From Atopsyche davidsoni (lineage: Eukaryota > Arthropoda > Insecta > Trichoptera > Hydrobiosidae): a stretch of DNA of 64,000 nucleotides. The notes under the pieces were generated by a model. It saw only the letters and a program-made list of their open reading frames with translations. It did not search any database and was not told where the DNA came from. Both the position numbers and the translations under genes were made by a program. The stretch is taken from positions 5,481,501 to 5,545,500 of the forward strand of contig JAILWY010000010.1 of NCBI GenBank assembly GCA_022113835.1, in the 5' to 3' direction. Shown here piece by piece: positions 63,160 to 64,000 of this stretch (the stretch's first letter is position 1; each line of letters starts with the position of its first letter).

Positions 63160-63429
63160 TCAGTCGCACGTGCAACAAGTGTGCGGCGCGCAGGGGCCCC
63201 GCGCAGTCCGACAAAAGGGGGCCGGCGGCCGCTCAGCCCTCAGTGCGGCGCCCGCAGCCCTCGGAGCCACTCGTGCCCTCCCGCGACTACCCGCGCCCCC
63301 CGAGCCCGCTCGCCGCTGCGAACATCCCCGCTCGCTTCCCGGCGCCCCTGCCCCCGGCTCCATCCGGCTCCATCCGGCTCCATCCAGCCGCCACCCTGCA
63401 GGCTGACCGCAGCGAGATCATCAAGTCTG
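63160..63429 (+). promoter_or_regulatory. CpG island with probable ATG-free first exon (5' UTR)
   Basis: The most GC-rich stretch of the window. An initiator TCAGT lies at 63160-63164 and the island ends at a CTG/GTGAGT donor (exon end 63429). No ATG occurs on the plus strand between them, which fits a non-coding leader exon of a gene continuing rightwards. It includes three tandem GGCTCCATCC units at about 63357-63387. Long open frames here, on both strands, reflect composition. Confidence 0.55.
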
Positions 63430-64000
63430 GTGAGTCCCCGCTGCACCAAAATATTTTGTTTCAAAACTTCTTTGATGGGACCTCTGTCGTGCGTGACGCT
63501 TGCACTCGAGGTCGTGTTTGTTTTTTACAGCAAAAGTATTGGCAGTGCTGTGCAGTATCGCCAATATTCTTTGGTTGAGTGTTGCAGTTTGATATAATTA
63601 ACTGAGGATGTTGGATCTCAAAAGATATTGAATTTTATTATTGGCAAAGAAGCGCGGATCTGTACTTGCTCATATTCTGAAGTCTTGAAACAGAGTTATT
63701 GGATATTTATATTGGAACTAAACGGCTTAGCAAGAAAATGGAAATAAATAACAGTTTTTTTCCGTGATCTATAGATATTGCAAAATATTACTTTATTAGA
63801 AATTCAAATCTTTTTTCGCGACAGCACTTTTATGAATTTGACACATATCCTTTGTGTGTTCAATGTATTTTAATATATGACATTTATGAATCTTGCTTAT
63901 TATCCTTTGTTTTTTACTTCATTACAAATTCACCCTTCAAATTATTATTATTATAAGGAATAATAGTTTTTTTAAAGATTTATTTTTTCTTTGTTTTATG
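63430..64000 (+). other. Probable first intron of the gene to the right
   Basis: AT-rich sequence after the GTGAGT donor, with no coding exon before the window ends. Confidence 0.4.

Noticed and set aside
63091..63597. 168-codon plus frame and several others in the CpG island
   Set aside because: Many frames on both strands are open together because stops are rare in GC-rich sequence; the Pro/Ser/Arg-rich product is low complexity, and no ATG lies within the putative exon.

Overview
The window is AT-rich animal nuclear DNA with spliced genes (GT/AG introns), AATAAA polyadenylation signals, microsatellites and several DNA-transposon and retroelement remnants. The best taxonomic clue is a tan-type beta-alanyl-dopamine hydrolase gene, which points to an arthropod and most probably an insect. 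Large introns and many repeats argue against a compact fly genome. The order cannot be assigned from sequence reading alone. LAYOUT. 1-13.4 kb: the 5' five exons of tan on the minus strand, running off the left edge, with a TATA promoter near 13.23 kb. 13.5-16.6 kb: an inverted-repeat retroelement remnant with hammerhead-like motifs, then a 2.2 kb decayed hAT-like transposon with perfect 14-bp terminal inverted repeats (TIRs) and an 8-bp target duplication. 16.6-23.4 kb: gene-poor, with a TA-targeting MITE inserted in a short tandem array. 23.5-24.3 kb: an isolated 242-codon ORF (minus) of relatively GC-rich composition, predicting a single-pass membrane protein that I do not recognise. 27.9-28.6 kb: promoter-like sequence and a possible first exon. 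28.8-32.6 kb: two tandem-repeat blocks. 32.6-35.75 kb: a complete five-exon plus-strand gene for an unrecognised 217-residue protein with a PP1-docking-like RVRF motif, a small cysteine cluster and a C-terminal nuclear-localisation-like tail. 36.99-41.44 kb: a complete seven-exon minus-strand gene for a secreted S28-family serine peptidase with its whole catalytic triad. 41.5-64 kb: mostly a gene desert with repeats, an RT fragment and a hammerhead-like motif. It is punctuated by GC-rich islands near 45.6, 47.8, 50.1-50.5, 52.1, 56.6, 59.0, 61.3 and 63.3 kb. One island holds a good candidate coding exon (52.0-52.2 kb); the last looks like an ATG-free first exon of a gene lying to the right. 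HOW THE PIECES RELATE. Three genes are well supported by phase-consistent splicing: tan, the S28 peptidase and the RVRF-motif gene. They do not form an obvious pathway. The right third resembles the upstream regulatory landscape of a gene beyond 64 kb, with MEF2-like A/T cores embedded in otherwise GC-rich islands; that reading is inference. The strongest candidates for something undescribed are the RVRF-motif gene, the orphan membrane-protein ORF and the hammerhead-like ribozyme motifs.
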